In this document: in pieces, positions 1-10,794 of the stretch
How positions within the stretch are numbered: the first letter of the stretch is position 1
Layout of the letters: every line of letters begins with the position of its first letter
Assembly (NCBI GenBank): GCA_014529385.2
Contig: CM043959.1
Span: 62,325,753-62,389,752, forward strand
DNA length: 64,000 bases
Direction of reading: 5' to 3'
From: Adiantum capillus-veneris
Taxonomy: Eukaryota; Streptophyta; Polypodiopsida; Polypodiales; Pteridaceae
Made by a program: the position numbers and the translations under genes
Notes under the pieces: generated by a model
What the model was told of the DNA's origin: nothing
What the model saw: the letters and a program-made list of their open reading frames with translations, nothing else
Database searches by the model: none

Positions 1-470
1 GATTTGCAGGCACTTCTTCACAACTGGAGTGGTAACTATAGAGTAGCTTGTGACCATATGTATCACTTGCCATGTCTCATACATAAGATGGTGAATAAGA
101 AGGAGTGCCATATATGGAAGGCTCCCATCGATGTGCTTGTGTATTATATGTTCAAAATAGAGAAAGAATATCAATGCTTATTGGCAGCCATTACAAGAGA
201 GAGAGACTTTAGTTTGGACAACCTATTTTTTTTTTAATAAACGTCACAATTGGAGTCAATTGCAGCAAATTTTTTGAATCATTGTATATGATACCCTTCC
301 AATGAAAGTTGAAGCCTTGTTAAACTTGTAGTGATTTTTTTGCCTCTTTGTATATGATACTCTCATTTACAAAACTTGTGCGGCTGCAAAATAATTTCAT
401 TGTGTATAATGTGTTTTGCAAAGTGCCTCGTAATGAAACAAGTGGATAAAGTGAGTTGTGAATGTTTTGA
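1..470. other. Unassigned AT-rich sequence
   Basis: A 77-codon open stretch lies at 4-237 on the plus strand, but it matches no family I recognise and ends in a poly-T/Phe tail. I see no RNA gene, repeat unit or transposon end here. Confidence 0.4.
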
Positions 471-950
471 TAGTCCAACATGGTGGTCCTAATATTAGTG
501 TCCTAAGTGTACTTAACTCCAGTGGTGATAGGCATTAAAGTAGTATTTGAAAATGTTGATAGACAATGGTGGTAAGCATGACTTGTCACTTAACCTCATA
601 AATGCACTCTTAACTCTATTGGTGATAGATGCTAAAGAAACATCCAACATACAAAGTGGATAAAGTCATTAATTGATTCAAGTGATAGGTTTTTTAAAGT
701 CATAAATGGTTCTACTTGGTGTATATCCAAAATGGTGGTCCTATATTAGTGTCCTAAATGTATTTAACTCCAATGGTAACAGACATCAAAGCAATATTAG
801 ATAGCGGTGGTAAACATGACTTGTCACTTAACCTTATAAATGTACTCTAAATTTCATCGTGATAGACTTTAATGCAGCATATCCAACTTGCAAAGTGGAT
901 AAAATCATTAATTGATTCAAGCGATAGATTTTTTAAAGAATGATTCTACT
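471..950. repeat. Imperfect direct duplication, unit about 240-250 bp
   Basis: Two diverged copies lie head to tail. Both start with a TCCAA-ATGGTGGTCCTA block (near 474 and 724), continue through GACTTGTCACTTAACC (near 580 and 812), and end with AATTGATTCAAG-GATAG and TTTTTTAAAG (near 670-700 and 910-935). No protein is encoded. Confidence 0.7.
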
Positions 951-1530
951 TAAACTCCCACGGCCCACATTTTACAAATAAAGAGTTTACATGGATTGCT
1001 AATTGTCCTTGTGAAAGAAATTAAGCTTTTTTTGCACCCCACAAGATTGTCAACCTACAATGCTATCTATGTTTACATCATTGCTCCGCGATAGCCTTTT
1101 TTGTCGAGTAGGATGACAATCATGCACCTCAAGATTTTCATCCAGTTCAAACAAAGTTCATCCACCAAGATCTAATATTCTAGTTCTTTGGTTGTCACTT
1201 GTTCCCCTTGCTCTTGGTCATCTTGATTGTATCGAGAGTCCACTATGGTATGCCTACTTCATACTTTTTGATTGAATATTATTGAGGATCCTCTGATGCC
1301 AATACAAGTATACCAATTCTTTGGCATGATTGCTTAGAAGGCGATTACAAATAGTTGAGTGCATATAGTTGTAGGTACTTCAATTTTTCTTGGAACTTCT
1401 CGAGTCGGCAGCACATTGTGCAAGCATGCTAACTTCTTGAGTTGGCAGCACACTATGCAAGCATACTAACAACAAATCTGCATAATGTAGCTATCGAAGC
1501 ACCATTTATGAGCCACCATCTCCATGTTAG
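951..1530. other. No recognised feature
   Basis: Non-coding by eye. It may be the 3' flank of the minus-strand hAT relic that starts just to the right, but no terminal inverted repeat or 8-bp duplication was found. Confidence 0.3.
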
Positions 1531-3410
1531 CTATTCCGATGAAAGGTTTTGAATAAACTCGGAACTAAAAATGCCATCCTTTAACCTATCGTTTATCAGG
1601 TTAGAGTTAGCCAAGTCTTGATCATTTTTACTAAACACATCATAGAAGTCTCCAATCACCGCTTCATTAAATTCATCACATTGCTTTTTCCAACACTCTG
1701 GATCAAGAAAAAAAGAAACACTGTGCAAAGGACTATGTGCACTGATCCATCAAGCATGTTAATCCTTATTTAAGATATCTCTTTCAGCTTTATTAAAGGG
1801 TGCTTTCCAAGGCTAAATCAAACAATCTCCATGCTCTGAAGGAGATTTCAAACTCTCTTGAACATTGTACCAACCCATGTAAACCTTCCTTATATTGAGT
1901 AGCTTATGATCAAGATGTCACAAAGGTATCATCACAGGCCTCATCACCAAGTATGTGTCACCAACGTCAAACCAAAAGTGTCTGCCATGAATAAGAACTT
2001 TCAAGGACCTCACTTTTTTTTTTTACTCTTTTCGGTTGCTTAGTTTCCACTCATAGAAACCAGTAGAAAAAAATGTCTCTAAAACAACAATTTTGTTTTG
2101 CAACAGACTTTCTGCAGTGTAGAAGTTAGTACAAAATCTTGTTTCACACGATAGCTTCAGCATTGTGGACATAGATTGCCAATGCATGTCCAAAACAAAT
2201 TGTCTATTCAAAATGAACTTCACCACCTTCCTTGATTTGTCTATAATTCTTTTGAACCATTCACACACTCATCTTTTTGATACCAATCCTACAACACAAT
2301 ATTCAAGTTGTGCACATTGAAACCAAACGTGTGCAAGCTAGGGAAGCGCTACTCCAAGAGATGACCAACTGCTCTGGAATTTTTGCATTGTCCATGACCA
2401 CATGTACTACATTGGGGACTCTTATTTGATGATTGTCTCTCTTATGACATCAAATATATATAATTCCCTAACTTAATCTCATGTGAGCTATCCATTGCTT
2501 TAATGAAGCACTCCTCTCAAGGTCTAAATAGCATCACAAAAATAATGGCATACGATATACATTTGACCATCAATCACTGACTATGGTGCATTTTGTTTAG
2601 TCAATTGATTTCAAGGTCAACCTATCAACTTCCTCGTGGGTGTCTACAAAGAATTTATTCAATAACATTGTGCATATCTTTTTATGATATGATAAAGGAA
2701 AAAACTATCACCACGCTCATTGATCTTCCTTCATGCATGCTTCCATAGCTCTCATGTGACCATCAACATAGAACCACCTGTAAAATAGATAGATGTGAAA
2801 GAGAAAATTGTGCCTCTTCAAGAGCAGTGGATTGAAAGCTCTGCTCAAGACTTACTTGCCTCGTTCTATGCATTCCAATATGGTACTCAAGTGACCCATC
2901 TTGAGTACTAGCTCTCTCTGTGTGTGTAATGGCCAGTATGGAGGGTGCACCATTAATTTTTATGTCTTATGTTGAGGCAACACTGCGTTGAAGCTCTGAA
3001 GACAACCATCTTGGAGTTGGTATTCTAGGCTTCTTTGCATTGGCTACACCTCCTGATAACTCTTTGAAGCATTTTGTAGCATTCTCATGACCTACATCAA
3101 TACATCTACCTCCATTTTCCCTATTAGTTGTTCCATTCCATGATCCAAGGAAGTGCTCCCTAATACGAGGTGCACCTCCTAATTTTTCTTTGCCACATAA
3201 TTTGCAACTTCAATCTATAAATAATCTAACGTTCTTTGCAAATTTCAACTCAGGCCCATGCAGATTACCACTAGCCTTGTGCATCTCTTTATTGGAAGCT
3301 CCATTGTTTGATCCTTCACCACCAGGTGATGGGTTCCTAGAACCAGCCACATTAATGTTTTGGGAGCAAGCATTAGAATCCATGATAAGTTCACAAGCCG
3401 ATGCATTCAT
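1531..3410 (-). pseudogene. hAT-superfamily transposase relic with BED zinc finger
   Basis: hAT transposases excise and integrate DNA transposons in the nucleus. On the minus strand a BED-type finger is visible near 3120-3200 (CKLCGK followed by RIREHFLG: Cys-x2-Cys and the downstream His). Further on, around 2060-2200, comes the motif KFILN, then TRFCTNFYTAESLL, typical of the middle of plant hAT transposases. Near 1690-1728 is HSVSFFLDPECW, resembling the HxAAxxLNP segment. The pieces occur in the right order but in different frames with stops between them, so the gene is dead. I did not find the C-terminal dimerisation block. Family assignment is from motif memory, not a search. Confidence 0.65.
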
Positions 3411-3520
3411 ACAATCAAAAAAATGTTAGGTTATTTAAAAATTGAATTTAATTGAACATTTGGATAATAAAGTATAATAATATAGATATAAAATAAAGCA
3501 AAAAATAGTGTAAAATTGGT

Positions 3521-4068
3521 GTAGTGATGAGGAATAAGCCCCAAGCACTTGCACCACCTATATCCTCCACAGAGATGATCCAAGACCTGTTTCCAAGCAG
3601 ATTGGGGAGGTAACTAAATGTAACAAACAAGTACGTCAATGTAGTGATGAGGAGCACTCCATTACAACAATATAAATGAGCCCCAAACACTTGCACCACC
3701 TAAACCCTACACGAGAATGCTCCCTATCCAAACCTATTTCCAGCCAAATAGACAACCATGGTAGGTAGTTAAATATAGCTTGACAAGTATACCGGTCTAG
3801 TGGTGAAGAGCTATCCATTCCAACAATAGAAATGAGACCCATACACTTGCACCACCTAAACCCTCCTCCCTATCAAAACTTGTTCCCAAGTGGATGGACA
3901 CCTAGGGGAGGTAAATAAATGCAACAAACAAGTATGTTGATGTAGTGATGAGGAGCACACCATTCCAACCATAGAAATAAGCCTCGGGAACTTGCACCAC
4001 CTTAACCCTCCATGAGGATGCTCCCTACCCAAACCTATTTCCAAGCGCTAGGGGAGGTAGCTATTCGT
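3521..4068. repeat. Tandem minisatellite, about four units of 120-160 bp
   Basis: Four imperfect copies begin with GTAGTGATGAGGA or a close variant near 3521, 3641, 3800 and 3942. Each contains ACTTGCACCACCT, CCAAACCTATTTCCA and (A/G)GGGAGGTA. Spacing varies (120, 159, 142 and about 127), so copies differ by small indels. Open reading frames here are by-products of the repeat. Confidence 0.75.
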
Positions 4069-4760
4069 GTATTTTAGAAAATAAAGGGATCAAACTTACC
4101 TAAACTAAAGCCAAATGAATAAATCTCAACTAAGATTTTTAGTGAAAGCTCTACAAAGTGTGTCAAAATGGAGGGCTTGGAGGATTGGACTTTGTTTATA
4201 TAGACACCTCCTAGTATGGGGCTATGCTAAGGAAATAACCAACCCCATTGGGCATCCTTTCTAGCCTGATGGGCTATGTTGTTTTCTTAGAAAGCATATA
4301 AGAATTTTAGGTTATTAACACTCCCATGGAGTGTTAACAGCTTGAATTATTACCACTTCACACTTCACGTAAAAACTTGAATGAAATCCCAACTCTTCTT
4401 TCAAGAATCTTGGGAGAGACCAATTCAAGAAGGCAATACTGAAGATGAGATAGATAATGGGACAAGAAGTTCATGTTTGATTTCCACATGATTAAGTTGA
4501 GTGTCAAAGATGACATTTCTCAGCCACCTAATGGTTGTCAAGACTCCCAAGATCTATTGAGATAGATTAAAGAGCATATATGAGACTAAGATGACCTCAA
4601 GGTAAGTAACTTTGAGAGCTGAAATTAGCAACACCAAAAGCAACCAAGGAGAGGATTCGACAAAATTTTATCAAGAGGATGAAGGAACTACATCACCCAG
4701 TAATAAATGTTGGAGACAAAATGAGAAACAATGATCTCTCTACAATCATCATTCATGTAT
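4069..4760. other. Non-coding spacer
   Basis: No open frame, RNA gene or transposon end was recognised. The text is ordinary AT-rich sequence. Confidence 0.35.
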
Positions 4761-5600
4761 TGAGAGATGGGCTAGCCACTTAGCTTTTAGTTCTTCACAC
4801 TTTGGTTGTTTCAGGCCACCAAGGGCTAGCTAATTAGGGTTAGCAACTTTTGATTTGGCCACTCTAAATTGGCTTAGTGTCACATTAGTTTAGCCATTCT
4901 AATAATCCTCTTAGGGTTAGCTGATTAGGGTAATCGATTGGGATCTTTCAGTTCGCTTAGGGTTAGTGGGATAGGGTTAGTGACGTGTGCTTTCCCACAT
5001 GGAGTTGGCCTTGTAAACATGCTTATGATTGGCCATATACAGATGCTCTAAACCGGTTTAGAAAATCTTGAGTTTGATCATTTTGGTTTGTAGTGTTTAG
5101 TCGTTTAGGCTAGCCATTTAGCTTTAGTTCTTTGAAATTTGGTTGTTTCAATCCACTCAAGGTTAGGGGCTTTTGATTTGGCCGCTCTAAATTCGCTTAG
5201 TGTTGCATTAGTTTAGCCATTTCAAGAATCTATTAGGGTTAGCTGCTTAGGATAAGCGGTTGGGTTGTTTCAATCTAGTCCACTTAGGGCTAGCGATGTT
5301 TGCTTTGACCACTCGGAATTGGCTTTCTAAATGCACTTAGGGATGGACGTATAAAGACACTCTAAACCAATTTGTAAAATCTTGAGCTCGACCATTTCTG
5401 TCTGTAGTGTTTACTCGCTTAGTGCTGGTTGTGTTTGGTTGCTTGGGGCTAGCCACTTACATTTTAGTTCTTCACACTCTAATTGTTTCAATCCACTAAG
5501 GGCTAGCTACTTAGGGCTAGCCACTTTTGATTTGGCTTCTCTAAATTGACTAGTTGTGTAAAGACGCTTAGGGTTGGTCATGTAAAGCCGTGTAGAGTGT
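4761..5600. repeat. Degenerate tandem repeat, unit about 340 bp, 2.5 copies
   Basis: Blocks starting with GGGCTAGCCACTTAG and TTTTAGTTCTT recur near 4768, 5109 and 5448. Each is followed by GGTTGTTTCA, TTTTGATTTGGCC and TCTAAATT-GCTTAGTGT. Short GCTTAGGGTTAG words recur inside the units. Confidence 0.65.
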
Positions 5601-5610
5601 TAGAGTGTGA

Positions 5611-5755
5611 GGATTTTACCTCTACATGCATTGTCATGTAGACATGGGTGTGTACTTATGTCACACCCATGGATATAGGCATTGACCGATAAAGAAGAAA
5701 GTATAACCCGATGGTCATGATCTCTGTGCACCTCTAAACTGAGGTGTGGAGGGAG
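5611..5755. repeat. Dispersed repeat shared with 56001-56150
   Basis: About 140 bp with the ordered words CATGTAGAC, ATATAGG-ATTGACC, ATAAAGA, TATAACCCG-TGGT, TGATCTC, GCACCTCTA and GAGGTGTG also appears inside CACTA-2 at 56001-56150. It does not look coding. It may be a leftover of the same element family at both places. Confidence 0.65.
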
Positions 5756-5756
5756 T

Positions 5757-5990
5757 TACTTTACAATGTTATCTAATTTTGGTTTGGTCAATTAGGGTTG
5801 GTTGTGCAAAGAATCTTATGGTTTGGCTGATTAGGGCTAGAAGCTTTTGGTTTGACCGATTAGGGATGGTCGCGCAAAGGCACTTATTGTTTGGCCGATT
5901 AGGGCTAGCGGCTTTTGGTTTGGCCAATTAGGGTTGGCCATGTGAAGATATTTATGGTTGTTCGGTGGTCCGCTTTGGGCTAGCTAGCCG
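5757..5990. repeat. Tandem repeat, unit about 68 bp
   Basis: GGTTTGGCC(G/A)ATTAGGG and close variants alternate with TAG(A/C)(A/G)GCTTTT and CGCAAAGGCACTTAT segments, giving about three units. It is related in wording to the adjacent 340-bp array. Confidence 0.55.
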
Positions 5991-6303
5991 TTTGTTCAAA
6001 TTTATGTGTTAGTTGTTATACACTCTAACAACAGTCTAGCCGTGTGCACTCACTATTGTTTGTTAACTTTTTTGTTGCAATTTTTGATTTAATTATGGAT
6101 GATAGGATGGCATGCTCTTGTATGCTATGGAAGCATAAAATCTTTCAAAAATTAAAGATCTATGATCATCATATACGCAACAACGGACTTTTTCTTGTAG
6201 AGAAACTACAAGATCTGCATTATCAATCACATGGTCAAGAGAGAATAGGTCAATCCCCACTTTAGGTATTGCTCCAATTTCATCATGGACTCAACAGAGG
6301 AGG

Positions 6304-6504
6304 TGAATATCATATGAACCGCCACTTGTGGAGTCTACCCCATCAACATTTGTCGATGCCACATTTCAAGAAGTTGAGATGGAACATATGCTAGATGTCT
6401 TCTTTGACATGGAGCCCATCATTGAAAGCCAAGGTGGAGGAAGAGCTAGCAGTCAAGGCAACACTACCTCTCAGCCAATCATCCTATCCACATCGACAAC
6501 ATGA
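6304..6504 (+). pseudogene. Unidentified coding-like remnant, C-terminal end
   Basis: About 60 codons are open from GAACCGCCA to a TGA at about 6503. They encode an acidic, Ser/Thr-rich tail (EMEHMLDVFFDMEP, then a GGGRASSQGN stretch). It reads like the tail of a transposon protein or a short exon, but I do not recognise the family. No start codon or splice signal fixes its left end. Confidence 0.25.
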
Positions 6505-6707
6505 GAATGACAAAAGTTTGCGATTTTTATGATGGTTATGGTTTACGAGTATTGTTATGGTTATGATTTGTGAATCTTATAGTTCCAAAATTGTATTATG
6601 GAATGGTAATGGCTATATTGTCAATATGTACTCACACATCTGCTCAATTTTCAGGCAAAACATAAGGTAGAGTGCGATTTCCTTTGCACTCTTTCCTTTG
6701 AGCAGAG

Positions 6708-6986
6708 CTCGCGAAGGGGGGAGGTTCACATAATAATAACGTGTCTATCACGTAAGTGCAACAGATCCAAGGAATTTTTTATCACAAATTGCATTTTTTA
6801 TCACATTTTCACATATAGAAGGGTACCATAAAATGGAACTCAATTTTTTTTTAAAAGATTGAATAGAAAAAGGGTGTATTTTATTTGTTAAAAATTTAGA
6901 GATAAGGATTTTTAAAAATAGTCCTTGAATGCAGGCTATATACACAATTTGTATATAGTTACCCCCTCCGTCTCCCCCCCCCCAAG
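6708..6986. mobile_element. MITE-like non-autonomous element, copy 1
   Basis: The sequence resembles the 243-bp insert at 8983-9225: GGTTCACATAATAATAACGT here versus GGTCACCTAATAAAAATGT there. Both also have a GGATAAGG-like block, then (A/T)GTC(C/T)TTGAA(T/C)GCA, before a C-rich right end. Outer flanks share GAGCAGAG (6700-6707 and 6987-6994), an 8-bp candidate target duplication. Ends are G-rich on the left and C-rich on the right, so a loose inverted repeat is possible. No protein is encoded. Confidence 0.45.
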
Positions 6987-7335
6987 GAGCAGAGAGGGCT
7001 GGTTTTGATGTTGCAATACATGAAACACCAACTGTCAATCCCTTTGCTTAAATTTTTTTTGCAAGTTTTGGCATCAATATACATGTCCATATCGCCATTG
7101 GTATGCACGTTTTTATAGGCATCGATATGCAAATTGGCATATTTCAGCAGATATACCAACGCTATATATATCGATCTGTATACCAACGGTATGATACCAA
7201 CGCCTATAGAGATGTGTATACATATGCCTTAGATTTTGATAAGCTATTTATTTCCATTGGTATAGTCATCAATATCCATGCAATGTGTTTTAGTGAAGGA
7301 CAACAAAACAATGAAGAGAGTATAGTGGAGGTATG

Positions 7336-7842
7336 ATAAAGTTCTTGTTCCCAATGAACTCATAGACAAGAAAATGAGGGAGATTTTTCTCATACCTCCA
7401 GCAAGGCCACATTCAAAGGTGAAAATTATGGAGTTCACCCATGATGTCAATACTAGAGCCAGAGTTGAGTAGGAAAATTGGCATGCATAGGAGTGCAAGA
7501 AACTAAGAGAAAAAGAAAAAGTCACATTTTTTGTGGAAGAAGAGAAGAAAAGCTATGACACAATAACATATGAGATCGATGTAAAGCATTCCACATTTGG
7601 TATAAATATCGGCCAAAGCATTGTTGATAATCATATTAGGCATATTTCTTGACCATGGTAGTGATGAGCATGACTATAGCATCATACCCCGCTATCAATG
7701 TACTGTAAGAGATGAAATTACAAACAAGATGCTCGTCAAGTACTTATTTCCCTCTAAAGTACATCATCTTTGGCATGAATACTCATTATATGACATACAT
7801 CTCAACCATGGTATTCCGTGCACAACTCTATCTGTCATGTGA
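7336..7842 (+). pseudogene. Unidentified coding remnant
   Basis: From about 7336 the plus strand reads as protein-like text (DKVLVPNELIDKK, REIFLIPPARPHSK, FTHDVNTRARVE). Two in-frame TAGs follow, then KVTFFVEEEKKSYD and YEIDVKHSTFGINIGQ, with a frame change to SDEHDYSIIPRYQCTVRDE. Composition is unlike the flanking repeats. I do not recognise the family. It could be a decayed host exon or a transposon gag-type protein. Confidence 0.3.
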
Positions 7843-7965
7843 GTGCAATAACAAACACATAGAAAGTGGTATACTCTTTGAGATTCCCCTTGTGGATGCG
7901 GAGCTTCATGACATAGACCCCCTATAAACCTACACATCCTTTGGCATGTGCCAACCTTATTATTC

Positions 7966-8489
7966 ATTAATTTGAATCATCAAAAACTTCATTAGACACA
8001 TCATCTGATGCAAACATATCATCATCATCCCTTGGTTGTTGATGCAAGCTTTGATCCTCAAAATGGAACTCACCTTCCTGTTTCTTGAACAATTTGATCC
8101 TTTTTCCTGCAATAGGAACTTTAAGTTGAGTGGCATCAAGCTCACATAACTTTTATGTTTCATTGTCATAAGCATGAAGTAGAACACCCAAATTAAACCA
8201 ACGTTTGATTATCTTTTCTATAGCAGAGTATTGGTTTTCCAAGCTACTATAATAAACAAGTACCCCATCACTATCTTTGATAGCATATTAAGGCAAAAGT
8301 GTATACTTCTAATCAAATGTTTCTGTATTCTTCAATCGTGCTCCTTGATCTTTTCTTTGGCTTGCTCGATATCTTCTTGATGCCTCTCAAGTTCGCAAAT
8401 ACGTAAAGCAAGTATATATTCTGTAGACATACCCTTCACATGGCATTATAGTCCAAGACATAAACTACCTCCTCTATAGGCGTAATGGG
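7966..8489 (-). pseudogene. Gyp-host Ty3 integrase, C-terminal piece
   Basis: This is the continuation, on the minus strand, of the integrase at 17691-18485. It reads TPIEEVV directly from the ATGGG/CCCAT junction, then (in a shifted frame) ALRICELERHQEDIEQAKEK, the helical segment usual after the catalytic core in this Ty3 lineage. Near 8130-8080 comes ATQLKVPIAGKRIKLFKK, the C-terminal tail of such polyproteins. An acidic end then leads to tandem stops near 7966. Stops and frameshifts show it is inactive. It is separated from its other half only by Gyp-A. Confidence 0.8.
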
Positions 8490-8982
8490 TGTCATAAAAT
8501 CTAATATCTAACCAACCCAAATGATTTTCTCATATTAAAATAACCATTTAATGTGGGAGAATAAATGAGAACAAGGGTAAGAAAATAGACATGTGCTTAT
8601 GTATCTATCTCAACACGGGGTCAAGGTTAAAGGGTCCAAATGAGAGGTGGTCTTTTAAAGAGAAAGGCTAGCTAATGGAGCTTAAAGACCTTAGGGTTAT
8701 ATTCATTAAAGACCTCCAAAGGGTAGTGTTAAAAGTCCTTTGAACCCGGTCCAAGCTTGAGGTGCTTGTCATGCTCACTGAATAAGGTGCTTGAGGTGCT
8801 TGTTGACAAAGGTGCTTATGATCCTGCTTGCTAACTAATTAAGGTGCTTGATGTGCTGAATGATCAAGGTGCTTGAGGTGCATAATGACTAAGGTGCTAA
8901 GGTGCTCCATGAATATGGTTCTTGAGGGGCTCAAGGTGTTCCCAACAGTAAACAAGATCCCTACTCAAGGGGGGGCAAGCCC

Positions 8983-9225
8983 CGGGTAGGTCACCTAATA
9001 AAAATGTAACCTATCATAACAGTTCAACAGAAGGGTATTTAAAGTTCTTGAAACTTACAAAAATATATATACAAAAGGGCATTGTTTTTTCAAATTTGAG
9101 AAAAATTATAGATTTTAAAAGAAAAAGATATATTATATTCTTAACAAAATTCACGGATAAGGGGTTTTACAAATATGTCTTGAACGCACGTGATATGGTA
9201 GTTTTACACATAGTGAACCCCTGGA
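8983..9225. mobile_element. MITE-like insert in the Gyp-A 5' LTR, copy 2
   Basis: The 3' LTR has an uninterrupted GGGGCAAGCCC at 16655-16665. In the 5' LTR that word is present twice (8972-8982 and 9226-9236) with 243 bp between the copies. This is the signature of an insertion with target duplication, of which 8-11 bp is shared. The insert is AT-rich, non-coding, and related to 6708-6986. Ends CGGGTAGGTCAC and GTGAACCCCTGGA form a weak inverted repeat. Confidence 0.7.
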
Positions 9226-9597
9226 GGGGCAAGCCCTCATTGTAGGAGCATGAGAGAAAACACACACACCCTCACACAAGGAAATATTGGTCTAAAGAAG
9301 CAACAAGGACACCTTTCAAGTTCCTCTCCATGTTTCCCTCATGGTGTTCCTAAAGTCTACTGGTTGGCCTCTCAAGGGGTCCAATGATAATCAAGCTAAT
9401 TTAATTAATTGTTTATGCATTTATCAAGTCCCCTCTCTCAAAGGGGAAAGGGGGACACTTGTCCCAAGGCTAGCATGGTTGCTTGATATGCACTCTGCAT
9501 GTGATTGACTAGACTTGAAGGGCTCCAATGAACTTCCAGCATGAGCTACAATGGTGGGTCGACCAAGAAATCTAGGGGCTAGCTTCGGGGGTATACT

Positions 9598-9609
9598 CCC
9601 CCCCCCCCC

Positions 9610-9659
<50 letters not shown>

Positions 9660-9676
9660 CACACACACACACACAC
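9598..9676. repeat. Poly-C plus (CA)n microsatellite
   Basis: About 29 C residues are followed by about 25 CA repeats. The partner LTR has only a short CT/CA tract near 17028-17049, so this is a length expansion within the LTR. Confidence 0.95.
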
Positions 9677-10359
9677 TCATTGTGTGAGGTGCAAAGTGCA
9701 AGAGCTCCATCTCCTTCTCCAAGATTGTTGGGAAGTTGAGGGCCTACACCAACACTCTTGGCTATGGAATGAAAATCCAACCAAGATCTATGCTTCAATT
9801 CTTAAGCTTGCCATCTTCTCCATCTTCATTACTATGCTATTATGCTATGGTAAGCAAGAAGAGTGATGATAAGTGAGAAACTATTTCTTTCTACTATGAA
9901 TATTTATTCTTTCCCTTCCGTACCTTCATTCATTGCTAGATCTCTCCACCTCTAAAGGTGTTCAAGGCCTTGGGGCTGAGGCCGGGGATGGTTAATGCTT
10001 TTACAAAAAAATTGTTATGCTTGTGATGCATGAAGATTTCCATCTTCATTGCATCACCTAGGTCACAAGGAACACAAATCCTATATTGTACCAAGTCTCT
10101 TTTGATGGGAGAATCTATAGTACAAAAGCCTATTGGAGGGGGGACTGACTCCACATAAATCGGGTCCTCAACTGTTGTCATGTTCTCTAATTATCTCTTG
10201 CAAAACTATTGTTCATGACAAGTTAATTAGGTACAACGGTTATGTTGCTACCACTTATTAATTTCACACTCTATGTTCTCAACGTAGTCTCATGGAAATG
10301 CTCACTCTAATTCTCTTATTTCCACTATTCTCAAAGTTCATAGGCCATTTCCATTACAT

Positions 10360-10371
10360 CAGCATCAGAGC
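10360..10371 (+). promoter_or_regulatory. Gyp-A primer binding site, degenerate
   Basis: CAGCATCAGAGC lies 1 base after the LTR end. It matches 9 of 12 bases of TGGTATCAGAGC, the usual sequence complementary to the 3' end of plant initiator Met-tRNA, which primes minus-strand DNA synthesis. Confidence 0.7.
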
Positions 10372-10794
10372 TATTGGTTTCTCTTTTCTTGCTTAAGAAG
10401 AGAGGTCCTTAAGTTGTCCATGAAAGGTTGGACTTGTTTATTGCAATAGGGTAAGTAGGCAAGGGATCTATTATCTTGGTTGACAAGGACTTAGTTCGAG
10501 GTATACCGTTGGAAAGTATAGTCTTAATAATGGAGTCTCTTGAGGCTTTCTTTTGGATTAACCACATTATTGAGCTACGTGCAAGTTTAGCAGGAACCAT
10601 AATCAGCCGAGCAATGTTAGACCCTCTCCACTAGTATCTGTAATTAGCAAACTCTAAACCATGTGTGTGGCTGCTTGAGAACTAATTTTCAAAGGTAGAG
10701 AAGAGTAGCGACTAAGGTTTTTGACGATACCAAAGCACAAGGTAATCTATAGATAAGTTTAATTAGCATAGCTGACAATAATTAAGAGAGTAGA

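Larger units (their letters stand above)
8490..10358 (+). repeat. Gyp-A 5' LTR
   Basis: It pairs with 16221-17685. Shared landmarks include TGTCATAAAATCTAATATC at the start, AGCTAATGGAGCTTAAAGAC, an array of GGTGCTTGAGGTGCTT-like words (8755-8945), AAGGGGAAAGGGGGACACTT and the end TTCATAGGCCATTT(C/T)CATTACA. It is about 400 bp longer than its partner because of the insert at 8983-9225 and a longer C/CA microsatellite. Many point differences suggest an old insertion. Confidence 0.93.

Noticed and set aside
4840-5330. Repeated TTAGGG/TTAGGGTTAG words as an interstitial telomere array
   Set aside because: The words are spaced irregularly within a 340-bp tandem unit and never form a consecutive array of the plant TTTAGGG repeat.
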